The position numbers were made by a program, and so were the translations under genes. Below, in pieces: positions 25,820 to 37,064 of a DNA stretch of 64,000 nucleotides. Source of the stretch: Citrus sinensis (taxonomy: Eukaryota > Streptophyta > Magnoliopsida > Sapindales > Rutaceae); the NCBI RefSeq assembly GCF_022201045.2, contig NC_068558.1:50013501-50077500 (forward strand), read 5' to 3'. A model generated the notes under the pieces. That model ran no database searches, was not told the DNA's origin, and saw only the letters and a list, made by a program, of their open reading frames with translations. The first letter of the stretch is position 1, and each line of letters opens with the position of its first letter.

Positions 25820-27241
25820 ATGGCGAGAAAACTACACGTAGTGATGCTTCCATGGTCAGCCTTCGGTCACCTGATGCCTTTCTTTCAACTCTCCATAGCC
25901 TTGGCAAAATCAGGAGTCAAAGTCTCCTTCATATCAACCCCAAAAAACATTCAAAGACTCCCAAAACCCGCTCCAGAGTCAGAAGTAGCTGCCCTAATCA
26001 ACTTTGTTGAGTTTCCATTACCAGCTTCCGCTGCCTTGGACGACAAATTACTCTTGCCTGAAGGCGCCGAGGCTACGGTGGACATTCCATCTGAAAACAT
26101 TCAGTATCTAAAGATAGCATATGATCTCCTGCAACATCCTTTCAAACAGTTTGTTGCTCAACAGTCCGTAGATTGGATCATCGTTGATGTTATGAGTCAT
26201 TGGGCGGGGAAGATTGCACAAGAATATCATGTCCCTCTCTTGCTGTTTTCTGCCTTTTCAGCAGCTGCATTTCAATTTATAGCGAATCCAGAATGCTTGG
26301 TTGGCGATGGTCAGAAAAGAGTTAGGCCATCCGCTGAGAGCTTGACGTCAGTTCCAGAGTGGGTGGACTTTCCATCTTCCGTAGCTTTACGGACGTTCGA
26401 CGCAATCGGGATGCATCATGGTTTCTATGGAATGAATGCCTCCGGGATAACAGATGCTCACAGGACCGCCGAAATTCTCCATTCATGTCAAGCTATGGCT
26501 ATACGCAGTTGCCCTGAATTTGAAGGTGAATACTTGAATTTACTTGAAAAGCTTACTGGGAAGCCAGTAATTCCAGTGGGGTTGCTCACACCGGAACCGA
26601 ATTCTGCAAAAGGAAGAGATCATCAGATTAGTAAGATATTTCAATGGCTTGATGAGCAGAAGCCTAGATCGGTTGTGTTTGTTGGGTTTGGAAGTGAGTG
26701 TAAGCTCAGTAAAGATCAAGTTTATGAGATTGCGTATGGGCTTGAGCTATCTGGATTGCCATTCTTGTGGGCACTGAGGAAACCCGAATGGGCTACTGAT
26801 GATGTTGATGCTTTGCCGCTGGGTTTTGCCGACACAATTCGCGGCAAAGGAATTGTGTCCATCGGATGGGCACCGCAATTGGAAATTTTGGCACATCCAT
26901 CAATCGGGACCTCATTGTTTCACGCTGGTTGGGGTTCGGTGATAGAAACTTTGCAATTTGGACATTCTCTTGTTGTGTTACCACTCATTATTGATCAGCC
27001 TCTGAATGCAAGGCTTCTGGTTGACAAGGATTTGGCTGTGCAAGTAGAAAGGAAAGATGATGGGAGTTTTACAAGAGATGGGATAGCCAAGGCTCTGAGA
27101 CTGGCCACGGTGTCTGAGGAAGGTGAGAAACTAAGAGTACGAGCTAGAGAAGCCGCTAATACTTTCAACGATAAGAAGCTGCATGATGATTACTCTGTTA
27201 GATTTGTCGAGTACCTCAAAATCAACGTGGCTACAAAATAA
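25820..27241 (+). CDS. UDP-glycosyltransferase (GT1, UGT91-like)
   Basis: An intronless ORF of 473 residues, the normal length for plant family-1 UGTs, which move a sugar from a UDP-sugar onto small molecules in the cytosol. The N-terminal acceptor domain has the catalytic His at residue 17 in the SAFGHLMPF block. The sugar-donor PSPG box spans about residues 350-393, from WAPQLEILAHPSIG through HAGWGSVIE to the closing DQ. The usual HCGWNS core is HAGWGS here, a variation seen in the UGT91/rhamnosyltransferase-like group. Similarity therefore points to flavonoid or other glycoside decoration, possibly branch-forming, but donor and acceptor are unknown. The gene is the intact survivor of a local cluster, with remnants of the same family on both sides. 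The ATG at 25820 gives the standard MARKLHVVMLPW start. Confidence 0.93.
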   Translation: MARKLHVVMLPWSAFGHLMPFFQLSIALAKSGVKVSFISTPKNIQRLPKPAPESEVAALINFVEFPLPASAALDDKLLLPEGAEATVDIPSENIQYLKIAYDLLQHPFKQFVAQQSVDWIIVDVMSHWAGKIAQEYHVPLLLFSAFSAAAFQFIANPECLVGDGQKRVRPSAESLTSVPEWVDFPSSVALRTFDAIGMHHGFYGMNASGITDAHRTAEILHSCQAMAIRSCPEFEGEYLNLLEKLTGKPVIPVGLLTPEPNSAKGRDHQISKIFQWLDEQKPRSVVFVGFGSECKLSKDQVYEIAYGLELSGLPFLWALRKPEWATDDVDALPLGFADTIRGKGIVSIGWAPQLEILAHPSIGTSLFHAGWGSVIETLQFGHSLVVLPLIIDQPLNARLLVDKDLAVQVERKDDGSFTRDGIAKALRLATVSEEGEKLRVRAREAANTFNDKKLHDDYSVRFVEYLKINVATK

Positions 27242-27436
27242 TAAGGATTATGGTCCTTGTGCATCATTTTTATTCAATGTTTATTTTGCTTCGCTTTTCT
27301 TTGTCAAATTAAAAATTAATAATAAGGATATTTCTTTATATGATCGGCCCTCCCACCCACCGCTGATGTGGACTTTTCTTTATTCAATGTTTTTAAATTT
27401 ATGATTCTATTTTTTGAATTCAGAAAATATTAAATA

Positions 27437-27964
27437 CGTGTTCGGTAGATTGTTTTTTAAAATATTTTTAAAAATATAAAATTCATTCTATACTTTTAAC
27501 AAAGGAAATAAGAAAATATTTTTTTCTTATTTTCCTTACTTTTCATTTTCCAACACAATATTAAGTTTCAAAATGACCAATTTTCTTTCACCATCTCACA
27601 AAATAATAATAATAATAATAATAAACAAAATTATTATTATTATTATTATTATTATCCAAAAAATAATTTCGCTCACAATAATCTTTTCTTTTTATATACA
27701 TTATAACATTTATATTTTTATATATTAATTAAATATGTAGAGTTTATCATTTTTCTTTAAACAAAAAAATTAACAAGATCACCTAATTTATTCTTAAAAT
27801 TAAAATAATCAAACTAATTAAATTATAAAAATGATTATTCATTACTTAATTTTAAGTTTATAGAAATTATTCCAATAATAATTCTTTAAAATATTCCTAA
27901 CGAACATGTTTTACTTTTTTTTTTCATTTTCAAGATTATTTTTTTGAAAACGATACCGAACACG
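27437..27964. mobile_element. Candidate MITE with 11-bp perfect terminal inverted repeats
   Basis: CGTGTTCGGTA at 27437-27447 is exactly mirrored by TACCGAACACG at 27954-27964. Weaker inverted similarity continues about 30 bp inward. The centre (about 27600-27655) is (AAT)n followed by (ATT)n, a near-perfect hairpin. It has no coding capacity. A target duplication was not clear, so the element class is open. Confidence 0.5.
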
Positions 27965-28964
27965 TTTTTAAATTATAAAATAAATTTAAAAATAATATTT
28001 TTATTCTCATTTTTGTTTCATAAAAACAACATTTAGAAAATAATACCGAATAGGGCCTCCCTTATTGTTGTTGACTTGCAATTTGTAGATCAAACTCAAA
28101 GCAATGAAATTCTTCCTAATTATTAACAATGGCGTTTCCGTCACCCTATCTTCGGTTCCGAGGTATTTTGTATGGTGACAACGCATGAACGTCCAATTCT
28201 GGCACATAGAAATTGCACATGGACACTGCAATTATCTGAAAAAACAAAAAATATATATATATTCTTACCAGTTTTGCTACTTAATGCCATCCCCATAATA
28301 TACATCGGTCTCAAGAAAATTGAACGCAAAAACATGTTAAGGACAAAAATGCAATAATTTTGTCTCTACTATATCTGACAATCAAATAGCGTATCACATG
28401 AGTTTCTAGAAAAGTTATTATTACTATTGTTTCTTTAATTGTGTTCTTTTAAATGTGACATTAACCTACAGAAGGAGCAGAAAAGAAAAAGAAGATAAGT
28501 ATTCCATAGGAGATGGTAATATTAACTAGGAGAAATACTAGTGTTAATTTTATGAAAAATGATTGAGAACTAAATACTGATAAAATCTTGACAAAACACA
28601 TTTGAAACACAAAGTCCTTTTGGGTAAATTAAAAAAATAATTAAACTTTATGTACTTATAATTTATATCCTATTTTAATAAGTCCCCAACTTAAATTTAT
28701 GTCTTTATTATTTTATCTTAATATTTATATTTTGTTATTGTAGGTATATTTTAAGAACCAAGAAGAAATCAGTTGCGCTATGGGGAATAAATTTACACAA
28801 GATTAATAATTTAAAATATAAAAATTGAGATGCCAATTTAACTAACAAGTGGAAGACAAAAGGAACCATATTGTTTTGAATTAAATTAATTGAATTTGGT
28901 GGGCTTGACGTGCATGCATGGGCTTAAATTTAGTGGCTTAGCTTGGCTTTCTTTTAATCCTTTT

Positions 28965-29562
28965 AGGCCACATTTGGAAGATAAGATTGAATTTGATTAA
29001 CTTTTAGAATTAAATTGAATTATATTAGATTGGATTAAATATGATAATATCTTTTGTTTGGTACAATTTAGATAGGATTAAGTTAATTTAATTTAATAAA
29101 TCTAAATTACTATTTAAATAATATAATATTTTTAAATTATATTGATAATTATTGACTTTAATAGCTAATATTCAATACTACTAGAAAGAAATAGTTGATT
29201 ATTTTTATGTTTAATACTCAATACTAGTTTAGATAAATTAATGAATAAAATTTTGATATTCTATATAAAATAAAATTGTAGGTTAAAGAAATTAAGAAAT
29301 TAACTTATATGTTTAATCTTTACTAAAATACTAGGTTAAATGGAAAATAAAAGAGTGATAAAGAAGATACAAAATCTTCATTTTATTTTATCCTAACTAA
29401 ACCCATATAAATATAAGGACTAATAGGCCCAATTGTTTTGGACTAAATTTTGGTCTATCCTATTAGTCAATGGCAACCAAACATACCTTAAATCAAACTA
29501 TTTTATTAATCCCAAAATCCAATCCAATCCTGCTATTTATCCAAGCTCTCAAACATAACCTT
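28965..29562. mobile_element. Candidate AT-rich MITE with degenerate ends
   Basis: The left end (AGGCCACATTTGGAAGATAA) resembles the reverse complement of the right end (AAGGTTATGTTTGAGAGCTT). Inside are repeated GATTGGATTAAAT-like motifs in opposite orientation. Similar 25-bp blocks (CTTGGCTTT.TTTTAATC.TTTT) flank it at about 28944 and 29582. Boundaries are approximate. Confidence 0.35.
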
Positions 29563-30600
29563 AAGGATTTAGAGGCCTGGCTTGGCTTTGTTTTAATCAT
29601 TTTGATTTAGAGGCCGAGCATTATTATATAAAGAAGAGAAATCGAGAGGATAATTAAAATGAGAAGCAATTGCTACACGAGGAGAGTCCGAGAGCAAGGA
29701 AAGCTGATTGAAGACATAACAGACTTTTTCTTTGGTATTTTTAATTTATTACTTTCATAATTGAGTGTTCATTATTCTGCTTAATGTTTTTTAATATTTG
29801 GCCAATATTTGAATGATTTGAGATACATAATGAGACCAAAATGAGATTTATGTGTTTTTACTCTATGTAATGGATGTCATAAATTGAATGAAAGATAGAG
29901 ATACAACAATGTGATTCATATACTTTTATTTAAGAATTTTCATAGAACTTAATGAACCTTGACATATTTAAAAATTCACATAGAGATATAGTAGTTAATA
30001 AGTGAAGGTATTTTTGATATTATTTAAGAAAAAATACTGAATAGATTAGGAAAATTGACTGTCAACGTGAGTAATAGTTTTAGTAGTATAGACGTAGAAT
30101 TAAATTGGATTAGTTATGGTGAAGTCGAATGTCCTTATGTCTTAATCTCTTGATGATTTTTGTTACTGTTTACATCTTTACTTAATTTTTAGTTGCTTTG
30201 TTTAATATTATTTTTAATCTAAATTCTCTTATTCGATTGTTCAAATAAATTTGTGCTAGAATGAATTTGGTAGCTAATAAGAAGTAAAATCTTTATAGAA
30301 TAATATTTTACTTTACATTATATTACTTGTGCCATCTAATATACTTGTTAAATTACGTAACAAAACTCACTTAAAACAACGAGTTTTAAGTGCGTTTTTG
30401 TTAAGATTTTTTATCAGAATTTTATTTTATATCAGTAATTATACACTTCTGACACCTAATTATTTCATTCAAAATATTTTCACACATAACATTTTACCAA
30501 ATATATAAAACAGAGCATTGTTGTCCTTCTCCCATATAAAGTGCCATTCTTTATTTATATAAAAGGCGAAATTCAACATCACATGCAATAAAATTAAGAA

Positions 30601-31075
30601 CTTCACATGGTGATGCTTACATGGTCTGTTTTTGGCCACATGATGCAATTTTTAATAACTCTTTGTTGCCTTAACTGAAGCAGGAGCTGGAGAATTTGCT
30701 TAGTATTGAGATATTGTAATTTTTAAGTTAGTAGAAAAAACTCATAATTATGAAATAAAAGTTAATAGTGTATAGTATATATAATTTTTAAGTAGTAATT
30801 TTGACAAAAATTGTAAAGATATTATAAGTTTTTCATCATAAAAATAATGGATCAAACCAACTTAATTTTTAAATTACAACAATTAGTGTTTATTATAAAC
30901 TTTAGTGTTATACCATCCAACCTTAATAGCAAATAGGGCTCAAGTGAGTCAAGTCTCCTATATAGTATATATCAACCCAAAAACATCCCTAAATTCCACC
31001 AAATTTAACATCTTAATAAAGTTCATAATGAAGCCAAAGTTTTAGAAATTCACCTCCCTAATTTGAGATACCATC
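30601..31075 (+). pseudogene. UDP-glycosyltransferase 5' remnant interrupted by a MITE
   Basis: 30601-30690 (CTTCACATGGTGATGCTTAC, then TGGCCACATGATGC and further) aligns with codons 5-35 of the intact UGT at 25820. The alignment stops where an AT-rich MITE copy begins. It resumes at about 30945-31075 with GAGTCAAGTCTCC, ATATCAACCCAAAAACAT and following bases, matching the next UGT codons. Stops and indels break the frame, and nothing of the 3' half was found. Confidence 0.7.
30690..30940 (+). mobile_element. Dispersed AT-rich MITE, copy B, inside the UGT remnant
   Basis: It shares TTTTGACAAAAATTGTAAAG and ATATTATAAGTTTTTCATC blocks with the copy at 37615-37875 and, inverted, with 8108-8345. 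It divides one UGT remnant into two pieces, so it post-dates that duplicate. Its edges read ATTTGCT...AGCAAAT. Confidence 0.65.
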
Positions 31076-31942
31076 ACGTTAAACGCTACGTGATTATTAG
31101 AAAGTGGATCGAGGTCCTTTTTTTTCATCCTAATTTGTAATTACTACACTTTTTAATTAACTTTCTTCCACTTTCTCTCTTTTTTTCCCCTTTAAAATGA
31201 TTTTATTTGAATGTAATAAAATTAAAATGACAATATGTTTGACATGTTTCCTGAAGTTGACCATGTAATTTTTTCAAGAAAATTCGGAAGATTGTTAACA
31301 CGTTACACTCCTATTGTACTAAAGCAACAGATTGAAACTTCTGCGGTTGTAAAAATTCATTGACGAACGTTAAAATAGAACCACATGTGTCATTAGTATT
31401 AGGACCGATAAATAAACCAAGTAGCATAATAAATAGAAAATATTTATTAATTTGCCACATAATTGTTTTCATACTTTGGAAATTTTATCTGAGAAACAAT
31501 TATTTTGATATATTAATAGAAATATCCAAATAAATAGTTTTGGCATTCTTTTTCGGAAGGCACTTTTAAAATGTGATGCAATTTCCGTTTTTCTGTGAAC
31601 ACTTCCTGAGGGGTTTGGGAATTTTTTTTTTTTTTTTTTTTGCCATTCCGTCTATGTTACTTGAACAGTTTTCTTTTTCTTAAAAATTACCTTTTCACTG
31701 ATGGTAAATCACAAATTTCACATGAAGTAAAATTGTAATCGGATGAAAATTCATATCCTTTCGTGCGGGCGGGTAAGATTTCTCCATTGGCGTCTAGCAC
31801 CTGATCTCTTTCATATGAGATGAACCTCTTGTTCTAGATTCTGATAAACCAAAATCACCAGTTTCAATGTTGATACGTTTACATATCTGAGATTTTTTTG
31901 CCCCATTTTTTTTTTTTCGTTTTTGTTTGCTTTTGATTAATC
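31076..31942. other. Spacer upstream of the DUF604 gene
   Basis: AT-rich, with a T22 tract at about 31620-31643. The last 100-200 bp are the likely leader of the DUF604 gene. No coding signal was seen. Confidence 0.5.
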
Positions 31943-34182
31943 ATGAGCAGCCCATCAAAAGATCAAGAAAACCCATTAAGAGATCACATGGTGAAAAATT
32001 CTCATACAAATTCTTGGTCTCTCCCCAAAACGATGATCTGTTTCATCGTTTTAGTATCTCTTCCGTACGTATTTTACTCATTAATTTTGTTATATTCGTC
32101 AGACACCCCAAATCATGAACCTGTGATCCGCATTCATCGACAACATTCTCGAAACAAAGTTCTGGTACCCACACACGTACCATCATCCGACGACACCGAA
32201 GATAAAACAAGCCTAAAACACGTCGTATTTGGCATTGGAGCCTCATCTTCAACATGGGAACATAGAAGAAATTACATCAGAACATGGTGGCGACCAAACG
32301 TAACAAGAGGCCATGTCTGGTTAGATAAGCCTGTTAAAAACAGCAGCATTGATCATCTTTTGCCACCAATAAAGGTCTCAGGCGACACATCAAAGTTCCA
32401 ATACAAGAACCCAATTGGCACCCGAGACGCGATACGGATATCGAGGATTGTTTCGGAGAGTTTCAGGCTTGGATTGAAGGATGTGAGATGGTTTGTGATG
32501 GGAGATGATGATACAGTATTTTTTCTTGATAATTTGGCTAGGGTTCTGTCCAAGTATGATCATAACGAGTATTATTATATTGGCTATCCGTCGGAGAGTC
32601 ATTTGCAAAATTTAGCTTTTTATTACGGGATGGGATTTGGTGGTGGTGGGTTTGCCATTAGTTATGCTTTAGCAAAAGCTCTTGAGAAAATTCAAGATGA
32701 ATGTTTGCATAGAAATCCATCTTTGTACGGCTCTGATGAAAGGATTTTTGCTTGCATGATGGAACTCGGTGTTCCTCTCACCAAACACCCAGGATTTCAC
32801 CAGGTTTTTTGCTTTCCGATTTCTGTTTAGTTGCTTATTTAGAAACATTATTATCAAAATTTATATTGTCTCCCTTCAAATTCAATTCATTTAGCAACCA
32901 TGCATATACATTCATTCACTCTACACATTGTTTCAGTTGTTCTTACTTCATTTAGCCCCGAATTACTTATGATATGTACGTAGATCTAAAAGAGACGAAC
33001 CATTAATGTGACTTTTTCTCCCTTGGAAATAGTTATTTTTAAGTTGTGCGATTAGATATGAGATTTTTATATTCAATCGTCATGATAGAGATGCTCACTA
33101 ATACAATTACTCCTGGTCAGCTTTATCATAAATCAGCAAGCATAACCATGTGTCATCAGCAATAGTTTGCCCCATCCCCCACGTATACCTTCTATATATA
33201 TATATATATATATATGCCTCTATTCTAATGTAAACACGTTTGTGGCAGTGCCGAACTTTCTGGCTTGACTTGACCAAACATTCAAAGGCATGCATGCATA
33301 TAAAAGTTTATTAATCAATTGCTAATCATCATTATTGTTCTTCGATCTGTTATGTTACTATTGTTATTTTCTAGCAATTAATTATACTTAGATTATATCT
33401 TCTAATACGGCTTGTATGTGGGATATATTTTGAGGGATGCAGCTTGATATATACGGGGACCTCTCGGGGATCCTTATGGCTCATCCGGTGGCACCGATAC
33501 TCTCTCTCCACCACTTAGATTTGATCGAGCCAGTGTTCCCAAAAATGGACCGTGTAAAAGCCGTGAAACGGCTAATGGTTCCAATGAAATTAGACTCGGC
33601 CGGACTCATTCAACAATCCATTTGCTATTGCAAAACCAGGAGCTGGACTGTATCTGTTTCGTGGGGCTACGCAGTCCAAATATACCGTGGCATAATTGCA
33701 GCAAAAGAAATGAGTGTCCCGGCCAGAACGTTTATTGATTGGAATTTCGGAGACGAAGATGTTTACTTCTCATTCAACACGCGACCTGTTAGCACTAACC
33801 CCTGCCAAAAGCCATTTGTGTATTATTTGTCCAATGCTTTGTTTAATCTCAACTTGAATCGTACGGCTAGTGAGTACATCCGACATCAGGAATCAAACTC
33901 CGATTGTGACTGGAAAATTGCTGATCCCTCTCGAATTAAGAGGATCGAGGTTTACAAGAAACCTGACCCACATTTATGGGACAAGGTAATTAATTATGTT
34001 TTCAGCTTTCACAAGTACATTAATTATATATCTTGTTTACAACTAATTGATGTGTGTTTTGCATTTGCATGCATGAGCAGCCACCGAGAAGAAATTGTTG
34101 CAGGATATTACCAACGAAGAAGAAAGGGACAATGGTAGTTGATGTAGGGGTATGCAGAGAAGGTGAAATTGCTGGGTTGTGA
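31943..34182 (+). CDS. Fringe-like glycosyltransferase, DUF604 family (GT31-related)
   Basis: Three exons join in phase: 31943-32803, 33443-33985 and 34081-34182, giving 501 residues. The short cytosolic N-terminus is followed by one hydrophobic helix near residues 32-53 (MICFIVLVSLPYVFYSLILL), the type II topology of Golgi glycosyltransferases. The lumenal part has the donor-binding acidic triad GDDDTVFF (DDD at 188-190), then a Gly-rich GMGFGGGGFAISY block, ERIFACMMELGVPLT and FHQ|LDIYGDLSG across the first splice. SLHHLD, VSWGYAVQIY and a Cys-rich C-terminus complete the DUF604 pattern. The family is presumed to transfer sugar to glycoproteins or cell wall glycans, but no substrate is established. 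The neighbouring FRO gene also sits near a DUF604 gene (At1g01570) in Arabidopsis (recalled). Confidence 0.93.
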
Positions 34183-35651
34183 TAGAAATTAGTTTTTCAT
34201 ATTCTATACTTAGCATTAATTGCTTTCCCTTCGCAGCTCAGAACTCAAAATTTCTTCTATTTTTTTATTCATCGTTGATTTGGGTACTATCCATCATAAT
34301 CGATGTGATTGTGATCAAAACGCTTAGACGATTTTTTTTTTCTTTTTCCCCCTCTTAAAAATGTAAACAACAGCAGAAACTTGGAGTTCATTTTTTTGGT
34401 ACGGTCAGATAATTGGTATAAGAAATTTCTGTGGATTTTTAATATTAAATATCGTTTGTATTGTAATATTAATATTATTTCAAAAAAATTGCATAAGCTA
34501 CAATCAACTTATAAGCAATAATATTTTTTAAACTCCTCCCATACATAAAACGACTCTAAAAAAAATACAGGCACGTAATATTAAAAGAATGACTTTACAA
34601 CGTACAGTTGCATTACTGTCAAATCTTACACGACTACACGAGTAATGTATTACTAGTTGGGATATTTAATTTATATGTAATACATTATGCATCATTATTG
34701 ATTGGATTAAAAAGTATCTAATAATAAATTAAATAATATTATACACATGACGAAAAACAATTGATAACACATTGATTTTTTTTTAACTAATTAAGTATCA
34801 GGTTACTGTATTATACAGATACTTACAATTGTTATGACAGCATATCAATATATTAATGTTTACAATCAAATATATAACTAGGACTTATATTACAATGATA
34901 TTCACAATCAGATATAATAATTAGGACTTACATTATTACATTTAATTATATGAAATACATATCCAGATAAATAATACTTACTGAGAAGGGGTGCCTTTAA
35001 TCCACTCGCATTCCGTAAGAAAGAAAGACTTTACAAATATCTCCACACAATTAAGCTTAATTGAGTGAGATTTTTTGAGTTCATGGGGTCAAAGTCATAC
35101 TTAACTTTAAGGGTAATAGTTTACCATTGGGCTAAAGCTTAAGTGGTAATAACACATTGGTTGAATACACATTAAGTAACTCTTAATTATTAGTAGATGA
35201 TCAGAATATTTTTTTAAAAAAATATTATGTAATTTTAGTAAGTTTTCATTTAGATTGTCCTTGCTACTGGCAAAATATGAATAAATGTATCTATTATCTA
35301 TAAGAGCAGGTTTTTTCAAAATTTTAGCGGTCCTTATCATTATTTTATAGATCAAAGCTAGTACGATAGATTTCTAATTAGAATTGTAATATCATGCAGG
35401 ATGGATGATAAATAAGGTGAGGGACCCATTTAGTACGAAAGATTAACTAGATCTTTACATGAGAAAAAGTATAAAGTTAGGGATCAAAATGTTATTATCT
35501 TAGACGCCAACGTGTAACAACTGTCAAAACGCGTGGACACGAACTCAGTCGTCTCCGAGTCAACGGCTCACTTATACATAAACTCACAACTCAACAGCAC
35601 TCATTCATCTAATCTCATCTCAGTTCTTCAACTAGCTTTTGTTTGTATCTA
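34183..35651. other. Spacer between the DUF604 and malectin genes
   Basis: The first part is 3' UTR of the DUF604 gene, followed by anonymous AT-rich DNA. TATA-like CTTATACATAAAC at 35571-35583 lies about 70 bp before the malectin gene ATG. No gene was seen. Confidence 0.5.
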
Positions 35652-37064
35652 ATGGAGAATCTGCGCAAAAACCAAGCTTTGTTTCTCTTATTACTGTCTC
35701 TATCATCTTTCTATGGTATTGCTCTCTCTTTCTCTCCAGCCGATGACTACCTCATTGACTGCGGTTCCACCGTGGACACCACCGTAGACAATCGCCTCTT
35801 CATTTCCGACTCCTCCCGCGCCAGCTCGCATCTCTTGACCTTCTCAACTCGGTCAAAATCGATCCAACTTAGTCACCGAAATGGTAAATTACCTGAAATT
35901 TATAACTCAGCAAGGGTTTTCGATAGACCATCGAGGTATATTTTCAAGATCAGAGACAAGGGAACCCACATGGTACGCCTACACTTCTATCAATTAAATT
36001 CGTCTCAATTTGTTTCAGATGATGCTCAATTTCACGTTTTGGTTAATGGATATGTTGTTTTGAGCAATTTTAGTGTTGGTAATATAATTGCAAGTGCTAG
36101 TGTTAAGGAGTATCTTATCTGGATTAATGCTGAAAAGCTTGTAATTGCGTTTTTGCCCACTATGAAATCGAAATTTGCATTTGTTAATGCCATTGAAGTG
36201 ATATCCGCACCTAAAGATTTGATTTTGGATACTGCCAAGTTTGTCAATGGCGATAAAATTGACAACTTTGATGCGCTAAGTAAACAAGCGCTTGAAGTTA
36301 TGTATAGGGTCAATGTGGGTGGTCCAAAAGTGACACCATTTAATGATACTGTGTGGAGGACATGGTTACCTGATGATGAATTCCTCAAATCTAGTGAGGG
36401 ATCAAAAAAGGTGTATTCTACTGGTAGGATCTGGTATCAGAGTGGAGGGGCAAGCCGTGAAATTGGTCCTGATAATGTTTATAACACTGCCCGGGTGATT
36501 GCTGCCACGAATGCTTCAATTCCTAATTTGAATATGACGTGGGAGTTTCCTGTGATTGAGGGTTACAAGTATCTTGTTAGGTTGCATTTTTGTGATATTG
36601 CAAGTATTTCTCTTGGTTTGCTGTTTTTCAATGTGTATGTTAATGGGAACTTAGCATACAAAGATTTGGATCTCTCCATTGTTGCGGGTTATTCATTGGC
36701 TTCTCCGTTTTATGCCGACTTTGTGGTTGATAGTTATCATTCAGGGGTTTTGAGTGTCAGTGTTGGCCCCTCAGATAAGAGCTTGGGATATGCTGTTGAT
36801 GGTATTCTGAATGCAGTGGAAATCATGAAAATGAATAAGTCAATGGGTATTCTCGACGGAGAGCTCTGTGCAGGATTGATATTGAAGACTTGGCCAAGGG
36901 GAAATGTTGGTATATTGGTTCCTTTGATTGCTGCTTTGTGTGTGATGCTAAGCTTATCTGTGTTTAAGCATAGAACTTTCTGGTTTAAGAACTCGGTGGC
37001 ATGGTCTAAACTGCCCATGGATGTTTCAGAAATTACTTCAAAATCGGGCAATCAACACACATAA
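35652..37064 (+). CDS. Malectin-like receptor protein without kinase (CrRLK1L-like)
   Basis: An intronless ORF of 470 residues, counted from the ATG at 35652. It has a signal peptide (about 1-28) and a first malectin-like lobe that opens with DDYLIDCGS and continues through RYIFKIRDKGTHMVRLHF. A second lobe carries VWRTWLPDDEF, then the NMTWEFPVIEGYKYLVRLHFCDI block. One transmembrane helix lies near 418-438. The cytosolic tail is only about 32 residues (it includes WSKLPMDVSE) and stops where CrRLK1L receptors such as the At5g24010 type continue into a kinase of about 300 residues. CrRLK1L genes are normally intronless and about 800-850 codons, so this is a clean truncation. No kinase remnant was found downstream. 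It may act at the cell surface as a decoy or co-receptor for carbohydrate or RALF-type ligands, or it may be a recent pseudogene. Several N-glycosylation sites are visible. Confidence 0.88.
   Translation: MENLRKNQALFLLLLSLSSFYGIALSFSPADDYLIDCGSTVDTTVDNRLFISDSSRASSHLLTFSTRSKSIQLSHRNGKLPEIYNSARVFDRPSRYIFKIRDKGTHMVRLHFYQLNSSQFVSDDAQFHVLVNGYVVLSNFSVGNIIASASVKEYLIWINAEKLVIAFLPTMKSKFAFVNAIEVISAPKDLILDTAKFVNGDKIDNFDALSKQALEVMYRVNVGGPKVTPFNDTVWRTWLPDDEFLKSSEGSKKVYSTGRIWYQSGGASREIGPDNVYNTARVIAATNASIPNLNMTWEFPVIEGYKYLVRLHFCDIASISLGLLFFNVYVNGNLAYKDLDLSIVAGYSLASPFYADFVVDSYHSGVLSVSVGPSDKSLGYAVDGILNAVEIMKMNKSMGILDGELCAGLILKTWPRGNVGILVPLIAALCVMLSLSVFKHRTFWFKNSVAWSKLPMDVSEITSKSGNQHT

Larger units (their letters stand above)
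27242..30600. other. AT-rich spacer with transposon-like inserts
   Basis: No gene was recognised. It holds an inverted-repeat-bounded element (27437-27964) with an internal AAT/ATT hairpin, and a second candidate element (about 28965-29562). The last part is anonymous AT-rich DNA. Open frames near 28007-28357 are short and unsupported on either strand. Confidence 0.5.

Noticed and set aside
27600-27655. AAT/ATT hairpin considered as a microRNA precursor
   Set aside because: Pure triplet repeat; the duplex is explained by the microsatellite and has no unique mature sequence.
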